This document shows, one piece after another, positions 27,605 to 35,336 of a DNA stretch of 64,000 nt; the stretch's first letter is position 1, and every line of letters starts with the position of its first letter. This stretch comes from Lysobacter daejeonensis GH1-9 (GTDB taxonomy: Bacteria; Pseudomonadota; Gammaproteobacteria; Xanthomonadales; Xanthomonadaceae): assembly GCF_000768355.1 (NCBI RefSeq), contig NZ_AVPU01000014.1:1-64000 (forward strand). Reading direction: 5' to 3'. Under the pieces are notes generated by a model. The model saw nothing but the letters and a program-made list of their open reading frames with translations, was not told where the DNA came from and ran no database searches. Both the position numbers and the translations under genes were made by a program.

Positions 27605-28087
27605 GTGAGCAAGAATCGCGTCAGCATGACCATCACCCCCGAGCAGGCGCAGAGCGCCCGCGCCGGCGTCACCCAGACCCGTGCGGCCTTGCCGCAACTC
27701 ATCGAGCTGGAAGCCGACGAGTCCGGCCTGCTGTACATGGGCCCGCAGTCCGAGGCCTTCGTGCGCGCCACCCTGCGCGTGCTGCGCGAGAACCCGCAAC
27801 TGGTGCCGCCGGGCCTCAACCTGGCCGAGGCTGAGGCCGACCTGGCCGCCTGGGATGCGCTGCGCCCCATCGCCGACCAGGTGTTGGCGCTGTCCAACCA
27901 GTTGCAGGACAACCTGACCGCGCTGGGCAGCGACGCCATGGACGTGGCGCTGGACGGCTACGCGCAGATCAAGCTGATGGGCGACCGCTACGGCCTGGGC
28001 GACCTGCGCAAGGAGATCGGCGCCCGCTGGCGCCGCCGCAGCCGCGCCAGCGCCCCGGCGCCGGAACTGGTCACCGGCGGGGGCTGA
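27605..28087 (+). CDS. Conserved-looking cytoplasmic protein of unknown function
   Basis: The 160-aa soluble helical protein has no signal peptide or membrane helix. It has high-GC codon use like the chromosome core. AAGGAG lies 7 nt before the GTG start and an intrinsic terminator follows, so it forms its own transcription unit. I do not recognise the family. Confidence 0.78.
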   Translation: MSKNRVSMTITPEQAQSARAGVTQTRAALPQLIELEADESGLLYMGPQSEAFVRATLRVLRENPQLVPPGLNLAEAEADLAAWDALRPIADQVLALSNQLQDNLTALGSDAMDVALDGYAQIKLMGDRYGLGDLRKEIGARWRRRSRASAPAPELVTGGG

Positions 28088-28120
28088 AGCCCGCCGTCCG
28101 CACCGCACCGCAACTTCGAC

Positions 28121-28151
28121 AGGCCGCCTCCGGGGGCGGCCTTTCGTTTTT
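28121..28151 (+). terminator. Intrinsic terminator
   Basis: AGGCCGCC and GGCGGCCT form an 8-bp stem with a 6-nt loop, followed by TTCGTTTTT. It ends the 27605 transcript. Confidence 0.85.
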
Positions 28152-28615
28152 GTGGCTCAGTGTTCTGTTTTTGATGTTATAGGCACTAATCGCAGCGTGG
28201 TGGCAACAATCATGTTGTAAAAACCCCTGCGCATGATGTCGCCGGGGCGGACGTTGAAGGCACGACGGCTGCGATTGATGCCGCGCCCTCATGTCACCAG
28301 CGCGGGAGCAGCAAGCTTGATGCCGCGGGCCCTGCGCGCAGACGCGGCGGCAGTGTGATCGGCCGTCTGATGGCTGTACGTGCCCGTCCGGTCATTGCAA
28401 TCAGCCCGCCATCGCATTTGCGAGGCCCCGGGCGCGCTGTCGCAAGAAGCGGCCCCCTCTCCGGCGGCCTGGCTGGGAATCTTTCTTGCTCCTCCCCCTC
28501 GTGCCTTGGACGGGCTGCGCAATTATCATTCCCCGTCGCCTGGCAACCCCGGGCGTAGGGGGACTCCGCCGAGCCGCGGAGTCGGCGGGCGCACCGCTCT
28601 GTCACAGGGGACAAC
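28152..28615. other. Non-coding region before the SLH protein
   Basis: About 460 bp without a gene. The left part is AT-rich (around 28150-28220) and could hold a promoter, but no convincing -35/-10 pair was found. A perfect 8-bp inverted repeat, GACTCCGC/GCGGAGTC at 28562-28583, lies 33 nt before the start codon and would form a hairpin in the 5' leader. AGGGGA precedes ATG 28616. Confidence 0.6.
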
Positions 28616-31522
28616 ATGAAACATCGGAAGTGGAGCTGGCTCGCCGCCGGCGCTGGCGTGGCGTTGGCCGTATCCGCCATGGCATGGGTGGGGCAGGGCG
28701 AGTGGACGCAGGCCTCGGTTGAACCATCGCCTGCCGCGGTGACCTCCGCCGGCACGCTGCAGGCCATGGCGGCCTTGCCCGCCGACGCGCACGTGCAGTT
28801 TGGCGAATGGCGCTTTGAAGGCCCGCGCAACGTGGCGGGCGCCGCCGTCGACATCACGGTGGATGAAGTCAACGGCGACCTGTACACGGTCAGCCGCGAG
28901 AACTGGATCTATCGGTCCACAGACCACGGCAAGACCTGGACCGCCGTGCACCGATTTGACAGCCCGCGCCCCATCAAGCGGATGGTGATCGAGCGTGGCG
29001 CGACCAGCGTGTATGCGTTCTATGCCATCACCGAGCCGGTGGAGGTGTACAACGGCGTGACCCAGCACTCGCTGCTGCGCCTGCGCAACTCCACGGGGGC
29101 GACGCAGGTGCTGCTGCCCACGTACGACGTACGCGACGTGGTCATCGGGCCGCAGGGCGTGTACGCCCTGACCGACGAGACGCGTAGCGACTTCCTGTCC
29201 AGCGTGCGGCGTACCAGCGATGGTGGCCAGACCTGGACGGTGCTGATGGACGAACAGGGCACTGGCCGTTTTGCCGAGTGCAGCCGACTGGTGCGTGCTG
29301 GCACGCGCGTGCTGGCGGGCTGCTTCGTGCGCGACTACAACTACCGCTACAACGCAGCCGTGTACGTCAGCGAGAGCGGTGGTGCGTTCCTGCCGCGTTG
29401 GCAGAACACGTTCGCCGAGTCGGGCGACATGAGCTTCGATCACCTGTTCGCGGTGTCACGCTCGGACCCGTCGGTGGTCTACATGAGCATCGACCGCTAC
29501 GGCAAGGGCGGCGCCTATATCTTCCGCAGCACGGACGGCGGTATCACGTTTGAAAAGCGTGCCGACCCCACCACGGGCCACGTCTTCAACGGTGCGCTGG
29601 CCGGTCGCTTCGACCTGGCGTGCACCAACTCGTACCAGTTCTCCGCGATGCCCACCGTGCTCGCAGTGGACCCGGTTGACCCGCAGGTCGTATGGACAGG
29701 CGACGTTGACCTGTACCGCTCCGACGACGGTGGCGCCACCTTCGGTCGCGCGTGGACCGATCCCGCGGCCAATACGGCGGATTACCGCCAGCGCAAGCCG
29801 CATGGCATCGCGTTCCCGGTCAATTACGACGCCATGAATGCCCGCGAGATGCTGGTCGCCACCGACTTCGGCATCCAAGGCACGGTGGATGCGCGTGCGG
29901 CGGTGGAGGCGGCGCCGCCGACCACGTGCACCACGCCGGGTTCGGCTTCTTCAGTGGCATGGGTGTCCCGCAACGAGGGCTTCGACAGCGTGTACGTGGC
30001 CCAGGCGCACGTACGCGATGACGGCCAGGTGCTGGCCGTGTTTGGCCCCGACAATGGCGGCCAGAACGTGGCGGGCAATGGCCTGTTCTATGGTGACCTA
30101 GCCTCCCCGGCGGAGTGGCTGCAACTCTCGGCTGCCCAGCCCAAGGTGGTGCTGGCCGAGGCGCGCAGCCCGGAGGTCTTCTACACCAGTTCGTGCGGTA
30201 CCGCCCGGTTCTGCCGCTGGGAGTGGGACAACGAGATGGGCCGCTGGGAGCTGGCGGCATCGCAGGCCAGCGTGGTGCAGGTGGACGGTGGGGTGATGGT
30301 ACCCGACCCGTCCGATCCGGCGCGTTTCTGGGGCGCACATGCGGCCACCCAGTCGCTGCTGCGCTCCAGCGATGGCATGCAGTCCTGGCAGGACGCGGGC
30401 TACCTGAGCTCCGGGTACCCCAAGTTCATGGCCATTTCGCCCGTCAACCCGGACCATGCCGTGGTGGTGAGCGACATGAACACCATCCACCGCCGCACCG
30501 ATGCCCGCAGCGCGGTCACGGGCACGCGATGGGAGTCGATGTATCAAGTGGCGCCGTGGGAAAGCCCGTGGCGCGCGCGCTCCGTCATGTACGACAAGCG
30601 TGACCCGAATCGCGTCTATGTCACCGGCACCGCCGAGCCTTCCGTCGTCACCAGCCGTGACGGCGGCGCGACCTGGCAGTTGGCCGATGCGCTGGGTGAG
30701 GTGGACGGCCTGCCGGGCCGGGACACCGCGGGCGTCGCGATTCATCCGGACAACAGTGACGTGCTGGTCGCGGGCACCAGCAACGGCGTGTACGTGACGT
30801 GGAACTACTCGCAGGCCTCGGGCCAGAAGTGGTTCCCGGTGGCGGCGCCCTTTGGCAATACTTCGATCGTGCAGGTCGCGTTCCGTACCGACGAACAGGG
30901 CGCACGCCGCCTGTACGTGTTCACCGCCGGCCGCGGCATCTGGTCGATCCCGGTGCAGGCGCAGCGCTTCTTCGACGTGGGCCCGGACCATTGGGCGTAT
31001 GGCGCCATCGAAGCGCTGGGCGCGGCCGGCATCACCACCGGTTGCGCGGAATACCCCACGGTCTATTGCCCGGAGGGACCGGTGGCCCGCGACCAGATGG
31101 CCGTGTTCCTGCTGCGCGTGTTGCACGGTGCCGACTACAAACCGCCGGTGGCGACCGGTGTGTTTGCCGACGTGCCGACCGGTCACTGGGCCGCGGGCTG
31201 GGTGGAGCAGCTGCGCCGGGAGGGCATCACCAACGGTTGCTCGACTGACCCGCTGGCCTATTGCCCCACACGCGAGGTCAACCGGGCGGAAATGGCGGTG
31301 TTCCTGCTGCGCGCAAAGCACGGGACGGCCTATACGCCGCCGCCGGCAACCGGCGAATTTGCGGATGTGCCCGCAACGCATTGGGCCGCGCCCTGGATTG
31401 AGCAGTTGGCGCGCGAAGGTGTGACCCGCGGCTGTGTGCTCGAGCCGAAGGCCTATTGCCCGGACTCGACGGTCGACCGCGCGCAGATGGCGGTGTTCAT
31501 CACCAAGGCCTTCGGAATCTGA
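28616..31522 (+). CDS. Exported beta-propeller (BNR/sortilin-like) protein with three SLH repeats
   Basis: The 968-aa protein has a signal peptide, then about 750 residues with repeated Asp-box motifs (RSTDHGKTW, RTSDGGQTW, RSTDGGITF, RSDDGGATF, SRDGGATW) forming one or two beta-propellers like sialidase or VPS10 folds. Residues from about 785 to the end are three S-layer-homology repeats (FADVPTGHWAAGWVEQL type), each with a paired-Cys element (GITNGC and YCP). The catalytic set of a sialidase is not evident. It is probably surface-attached and may bind the polysaccharide made by this locus. The SLH module is unusual for this bacterial group. Confidence 0.85.
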   Translation: MKHRKWSWLAAGAGVALAVSAMAWVGQGEWTQASVEPSPAAVTSAGTLQAMAALPADAHVQFGEWRFEGPRNVAGAAVDITVDEVNGDLYTVSRENWIYRSTDHGKTWTAVHRFDSPRPIKRMVIERGATSVYAFYAITEPVEVYNGVTQHSLLRLRNSTGATQVLLPTYDVRDVVIGPQGVYALTDETRSDFLSSVRRTSDGGQTWTVLMDEQGTGRFAECSRLVRAGTRVLAGCFVRDYNYRYNAAVYVSESGGAFLPRWQNTFAESGDMSFDHLFAVSRSDPSVVYMSIDRYGKGGAYIFRSTDGGITFEKRADPTTGHVFNGALAGRFDLACTNSYQFSAMPTVLAVDPVDPQVVWTGDVDLYRSDDGGATFGRAWTDPAANTADYRQRKPHGIAFPVNYDAMNAREMLVATDFGIQGTVDARAAVEAAPPTTCTTPGSASSVAWVSRNEGFDSVYVAQAHVRDDGQVLAVFGPDNGGQNVAGNGLFYGDLASPAEWLQLSAAQPKVVLAEARSPEVFYTSSCGTARFCRWEWDNEMGRWELAASQASVVQVDGGVMVPDPSDPARFWGAHAATQSLLRSSDGMQSWQDAGYLSSGYPKFMAISPVNPDHAVVVSDMNTIHRRTDARSAVTGTRWESMYQVAPWESPWRARSVMYDKRDPNRVYVTGTAEPSVVTSRDGGATWQLADALGEVDGLPGRDTAGVAIHPDNSDVLVAGTSNGVYVTWNYSQASGQKWFPVAAPFGNTSIVQVAFRTDEQGARRLYVFTAGRGIWSIPVQAQRFFDVGPDHWAYGAIEALGAAGITTGCAEYPTVYCPEGPVARDQMAVFLLRVLHGADYKPPVATGVFADVPTGHWAAGWVEQLRREGITNGCSTDPLAYCPTREVNRAEMAVFLLRAKHGTAYTPPPATGEFADVPATHWAAPWIEQLAREGVTRGCVLEPKAYCPDSTVDRAQMAVFITKAFGI

Positions 31523-31535
31523 AGCGCCGGAACAG

Positions 31536-31564
31536 GGGGCACGTCGCTACGGCAGGCGTGCCCC
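31536..31564. terminator. Hairpin between convergent genes
   Basis: GGGGCACG and CGTGCCCC form an 8-bp stem with a 13-nt loop between the SLH gene and fcl, which converge. No T-run is present on either side, so termination activity is uncertain. Confidence 0.4.
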
Positions 31565-31586
31565 GCAGGAGGCGAGGCCGGGTGCC

Positions 31587-32528
31587 TCAGCCCCGCACGT
31601 CGGCCTGATGTTCCAGGAACCACCGGTAGGTCTGCTCGATGCCCTCGCGCAGGCCGATCCTGGCCTGCCAGCCCAGCGCATGCAGGCGGCTCACGTCCAT
31701 CAGCTTGCGCGGGGTGCCGTCGGGCTTGCTGGTGTCGCTGACGATGGCGCCCGGGTACCCGGTGATGTCCTTCACCAGCTCGGTCAGCTCGCGGATGCTG
31801 ATGTCCTCGCCCACGCCGATGTTGACGATGTCCTCGCCTTCGTAGGTTCTGGTCAGCTGCACCACGGCGTCGGCCAGGTCATCCACGTGCAGGAACTCGC
31901 GGCGCGGGGTGCCCGTGCCCCACATCACCACTTCGGCGTCGCCGCGCAGCTTGGCCTCGTGGAACTTGCGGATCAGCGCCGGCAGCACGTGTGAGTTGTT
32001 GAGGTCGAAGTTGTCGCCCGGGCCGTACAGGTTGGTGGGCATCAGGCTGATGGCGTTGAAACCGTACTGCCGGCGGTAGGCCTGGCACAGCTTGATGCCG
32101 GCGATCTTGGCGATGGCGTACCACTCGTTGGTCGGCTCCAGCGGGCCGGTGAGCAGGTACTCCTCCTTCAGCGGCTGCGGGGCCAGCTTGGGATAGATGC
32201 ATGACGAGCCCAAGAACGTCAGCTTGGTGGCGCCGTGGCGGTAGGCGGCGTCGATGACGTTGTTCTGGATCTGCAGGTTCTGGAACAGGAAGTCGGCGGG
32301 GTAGGTGTTGTTGGCGTGGATACCGCCCACCTTGGCTGCGGCCAGGAACACGTACTCGGGCTTGTGCTGGGTGAAGAACGCCTCCACCGAGTCGCGGTCG
32401 CGCAGGTCCAGGCTGTCGCGGCCAGCCAGCAGCAGGTTGTCATAGCCCTCGGCCTGCAGGCGGCGGGTGATGGCACCGCCCACCAGTCCACGGTGGCCTG
32501 CGACGAAAATACGGGCGTTGCGCTGCAT
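31587..32528 (-). CDS. fcl: GDP-L-fucose synthase (GDP-4-keto-6-deoxymannose epimerase/reductase)
   Basis: The 313-aa SDR has [30 protein letters not shown] and [13 protein letters not shown], which are diagnostic of Fcl/WcaG. It converts the Gmd product to GDP-L-fucose. It is divergent from manC with 141 nt between starts and is separated from gmd by 16 kb, although both act in one pathway. Confidence 0.95.
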   Translation of the reverse strand: MQRNARIFVAGHRGLVGGAITRRLQAEGYDNLLLAGRDSLDLRDRDSVEAFFTQHKPEYVFLAAAKVGGIHANNTYPADFLFQNLQIQNNVIDAAYRHGATKLTFLGSSCIYPKLAPQPLKEEYLLTGPLEPTNEWYAIAKIAGIKLCQAYRRQYGFNAISLMPTNLYGPGDNFDLNNSHVLPALIRKFHEAKLRGDAEVVMWGTGTPRREFLHVDDLADAVVQLTRTYEGEDIVNIGVGEDISIRELTELVKDITGYPGAIVSDTSKPDGTPRKLMDVSRLHALGWQARIGLREGIEQTYRWFLEHQADVRG

Positions 32529-32669
32529 GCGGTACGGTCCTGACGGTAAGGGGTCCGCTATTCTAGGGCGAGCCGCACCGTGGGTTGACGGATGCGAGAC
32601 TTTTTTCCGCTACCGGTGGCCCTGGGTGCCGCTAGGCTATGCGCAGTTTTCTAGGAGTGAAGTGCACGC

Positions 32670-34067
32670 ATGATTCCTGTGATCCTGTCCGGCGGTTCGG
32701 GTACGCGCCTGTGGCCCCTGTCGCGTGAGGCGTTTCCCAAGCAGTTCCTGAGCCTGGTGGGCGAGGACTCCATGCTGCAGGCCACTTGGCAGCGGGTGGC
32801 GCCGCTGGCGTCGGCCGCGCCGATCGTGGTCGCCAACGAGGACCATCGCTTCATGGTGGCCGAGCAGTTGCGCGAGTCGGGTTGCGGCAAGGCGACCATC
32901 CTGCTGGAGCCGGTCGCGCGCAACACCGCGCCGGCGATTGCCGTGGCCGCGCTGGAAGCGATGGCCGGCGGCAACGACCCGCTGCTGCTGGTGCTGCCCT
33001 CCGACCATGTCATCGTCAATGCCGAAGGCTTCCGCCAGGCGGCACAGGCCGCCGCGGGCGCCGCCGAGGACGGCGCGCTGATCACCTTCGGCATCGTGCC
33101 CACTGGCCCCGAGACGGGCTACGGCTACATCCTGGCCGAGATGGGCGAGGGCGTGCGCCGCGTCATCGAGTTTGTCGAGAAGCCCGACGCTGAGACCGCC
33201 AAGACCTACGTGGCCAGCGGCGACTATTTCTGGAACAGCGGCATGTTCATGTTCCGCGCGTCGGTGTTCCTGGGCGAGCTGGCGGCGCACCAGCCGGCCA
33301 TGCTGACCTCCTGCCGCGAGGCGCTGGCCAAGGCCCGCCGCGACGAGGACTTCGTGCGCCTGGACAAGGCCGCGTTCGCGGCCTCGCCGTCGGACTCCAT
33401 CGACTACGCGGTGATGGAGAAGACCCAGGCCGCGGCCATCCTGCCCATCAACGTGGGCTGGAACGATGTGGGCAGCTGGTCGGCGCTGTGGGAAGTGGCC
33501 GAGCAGGACGGCGACGGCAACGCGCACCACGGTGACGTGCTGGCGCAGGACTGCCGCAACACGCTGGCGTGGGGCGACGGCCGCCTGGTGGCCCTGCTGG
33601 GTCTGGAGGACGTGGTGGTGGTGGACACCGCCGACGCCGTGCTGGTGGCGCACAAGGACAAGGTGCAGGAGGTCAAGGGCATCGTGTCGTCGCTGAAGAA
33701 GCGCGGTCGCAGCGAGCCGACCTGGCACCGCAAGGTCTACCGGCCGTGGGGCAGCTACGACTCCATCGACATGGGCGAGCGTTTCCAGGTAAAACGCATC
33801 ACGGTCAAGCCGGGCGCGTCGCTGAGCCTGCAGATGCACCACCACCGCGCCGAGCACTGGATCGTGGTCAGCGGTACCGGCCGCATCACCCGCGGCGACG
33901 AGGCCATCCTGCTGGCCGAGAACCAGAGCACCTACATCCCGCTGGGCGTGAAGCACCGCCTGGAAAACCCGGGCGTGGTGCCGCTGGAGTTGATCGAAGT
34001 GCAGTCGGGCAGCTACCTGGGCGAGGACGACATCGTCCGCTTCGAGGATGTGTACGGTCGCGGTTGA
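32670..34067 (+). CDS. manC: Mannose-1-phosphate guanylyltransferase / mannose-6-phosphate isomerase
   Basis: The 465-aa bifunctional type-II enzyme has the nucleotidyltransferase signature ILSGGSGTRLWPLSREAFPKQF-like start (shown in part: SGGSGTRLWPLSRE), FVEKPD and WNSGMFMF. The C-terminal cupin isomerase domain has PWGSYDSID, KPGASLSLQMHHHRAEHW and QSTYIPLGVKHRLENPG. It is the XanB/AlgA/ManC type and makes GDP-mannose for Gmd and for direct use. AGGAG precedes the ATG. Confidence 0.95.
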   Translation: MIPVILSGGSGTRLWPLSREAFPKQFLSLVGEDSMLQATWQRVAPLASAAPIVVANEDHRFMVAEQLRESGCGKATILLEPVARNTAPAIAVAALEAMAGGNDPLLLVLPSDHVIVNAEGFRQAAQAAAGAAEDGALITFGIVPTGPETGYGYILAEMGEGVRRVIEFVEKPDAETAKTYVASGDYFWNSGMFMFRASVFLGELAAHQPAMLTSCREALAKARRDEDFVRLDKAAFAASPSDSIDYAVMEKTQAAAILPINVGWNDVGSWSALWEVAEQDGDGNAHHGDVLAQDCRNTLAWGDGRLVALLGLEDVVVVDTADAVLVAHKDKVQEVKGIVSSLKKRGRSEPTWHRKVYRPWGSYDSIDMGERFQVKRITVKPGASLSLQMHHHRAEHWIVVSGTGRITRGDEAILLAENQSTYIPLGVKHRLENPGVVPLELIEVQSGSYLGEDDIVRFEDVYGRG

Positions 34068-34099
34068 GCCCGTTCGCAGGCCAACTGAAGGGGCGGCGT

Positions 34100-35053
34100 T
34101 TAGAGCGCCGCCTCAAGGTAGCGGATCACCTCGGGCAGCAGTTCGTAGCGGCGTGGGTACGCCAGTTCCAGCACCGGGATCCGGTTGCTGAGGCTGGCGG
34201 TCTTCGCGAACAGCTGGCTGACATTGGCCAGGTCGGACAGATCCAGTTGGAAGCCGTGGCAGGTAAGGGCCATGCAGGCTTCCTGTCCGAGCAGGCGCCG
34301 TGTGCTGAAGGCATCGGCTGGGGCGCCGAGTACAACGACGGCGTGCAGATGCTCGGGTGCGGCCGGGTCAACGTCGGTTATGTCGAGCCGGCGTTTGGCG
34401 CTGTAACCCGCCATGGGGCGGGTCTCCTCGGGGCCTTCGGCAAACAGCGAGCCCAGCGAATCGGGGAGCAGCCGCAGGCTGGGGTAGGTGGGCCAGGCGT
34501 AAACGCCATCCTCCCGCACTTCGACGCGGGCGCCATCATCGGTGCGCAACGTGGCGCCCGTGGCGTGGCAGGCGCCGGCAAACGTGGATTTGCCGCGGCC
34601 GCTTTCGCCCAGGATCAGCACGCATTTGCCCGAGTGCAGGCGGATCAGCGCGCCATGCAGCATCAGCACTGCTTGTTGCGCCAGCAGCCGGGGAAGGGCT
34701 TGGTCCAGCAGCACGTGCCGGACTGCGTCCTCGCAGGCCCCCGGCCAGGCGGAGACATGCACTTGATGGTCCGGTGTGGCCAGGATGGTCGCCACCCCGG
34801 GGAATTCCATCAGATAGCCCTCGCTGCAGCGCGCGCAGGTGAGCTGCGTGCCGTGGTCAGGGTCCGTGAAATCGTGGCGCCAGCGGATATCGGTACGTTG
34901 CGCGCAGGGCGTCACCGGCGCGGTGACGATATGAAAGCGGTAATGGGCGCCAGTAGGGGCAATCGGAAGCTCGGGCAACACGAAGCCCGCGGCGACGGCA
35001 TCGCCGGCAAACAGGAATTGATGCGGCATAGACGGCCACCAAGTGGCCTCCAT
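34100..35053 (-). CDS. HPr-kinase-like serine kinase of a lasso-peptide cluster
   Basis: The 317-aa protein has P-loop GESGRGKST (149-157) within an HprK-like fold (LMLHGALIRL before it, LRTDDGARV after it), but no HPr-kinase N-terminal domain. Such HprK homologues in lasso clusters phosphorylate a Ser of the precursor, for example in paeninodin. It lies 62 nt downstream of the precursor gene on the same strand. Its start may be 35053 or the ATG at 35029. It has no partner PTS gene here, which supports a peptide-modifying role. Confidence 0.83.
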   Translation of the reverse strand: MEATWWPSMPHQFLFAGDAVAAGFVLPELPIAPTGAHYRFHIVTAPVTPCAQRTDIRWRHDFTDPDHGTQLTCARCSEGYLMEFPGVATILATPDHQVHVSAWPGACEDAVRHVLLDQALPRLLAQQAVLMLHGALIRLHSGKCVLILGESGRGKSTFAGACHATGATLRTDDGARVEVREDGVYAWPTYPSLRLLPDSLGSLFAEGPEETRPMAGYSAKRRLDITDVDPAAPEHLHAVVVLGAPADAFSTRRLLGQEACMALTCHGFQLDLSDLANVSQLFAKTASLSNRIPVLELAYPRRYELLPEVIRYLEAAL

Positions 35054-35100
35054 GAAGCAGTGGCGGGCCTTCCCCTTCCCGCCAGTGCGATTATGGGTTC

Positions 35101-35116
35101 AGCACTTTCCAGTGCT
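35101..35116 (-). repeat. Hairpin just after the precursor gene
   Basis: AGCACT and AGTGCT pair perfectly around TTCC, and the last pair touches the precursor stop codon. Without a T-run it is unlikely to terminate; it could protect the 3' end of a short precursor mRNA and reduce kinase expression. Confidence 0.5.
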
Positions 35117-35289
35117 TATGGGCGGGTCTGCCAGGAATTGCTGGTTTCCTGGCCCTTGCCAACCTTTCCGGCGACTGATGCGGCGCTGGTCAGGTCGCGG
35201 ACGTGGCCAAACTCCGACATGGCGGGGGCGACGTATTGGGCACGCGCCGACTTGGTGACGTAGGGCGGCTGATCTTGTTGTACCGACAT
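35116..35289 (-). CDS. Lasso-type RiPP precursor peptide, 57 aa
   Basis: The ATG at 35289 is preceded by AGGGG at a good distance. The peptide has the full lasso leader motif YxxPxLxxxGxxxxxT as Tyr19, Pro22, Met24 (for Leu), Gly28 and Thr34. With Thr34 at the usual -2 position the core would be residues 36-57: AASVAGKVGKGQETS followed by NSWQTRP. This core has no Asp or Glu at positions 7-9; the only acid is Glu48, core position 13. An 8-residue ring is possible only if the core starts at Gly41. Four Ser/Thr residues lie in the last nine, available to the kinase. The gene is between the cyclase and kinase genes. Confidence 0.82.
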   Translation of the reverse strand: MSVQQDQPPYVTKSARAQYVAPAMSEFGHVRDLTSAASVAGKVGKGQETSNSWQTRP

Positions 35290-35316
35290 TGCTCAATCCC
35301 CTGATTTGAGTTCTTC

Positions 35317-35336
35317 GTCACAAATATTAGCGTGAC
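35317..35336 (-). promoter_or_regulatory. Dyad upstream of the precursor gene
   Basis: GTCAC-N10-GTGAC, with an AT-rich centre (AATATT), fills the 47-nt gap between the cyclase stop codon and the precursor ribosome site. It could be an operator or a mRNA hairpin that uncouples the two genes. The half-site orientation is opposite to a CRP/Clp site. Confidence 0.4.

Noticed and set aside
28152-28560. Riboswitch in the region before the SLH gene
   Set aside because: I looked for c-di-GMP, cobalamin and glycine riboswitch cores and found no convincing conserved boxes.
33569-35263. 564-codon plus-strand open frame
   Set aside because: It runs through the end of manC in another frame and antisense to the kinase and the RiPP precursor. 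The precursor on the minus strand explains the region far better.
35317-35336. CRP/Clp binding site upstream of the RiPP precursor
   Set aside because: The half-sites read GTCAC...GTGAC, the reverse of TGTGA-N6-TCACA, and the spacing is 10 nt.
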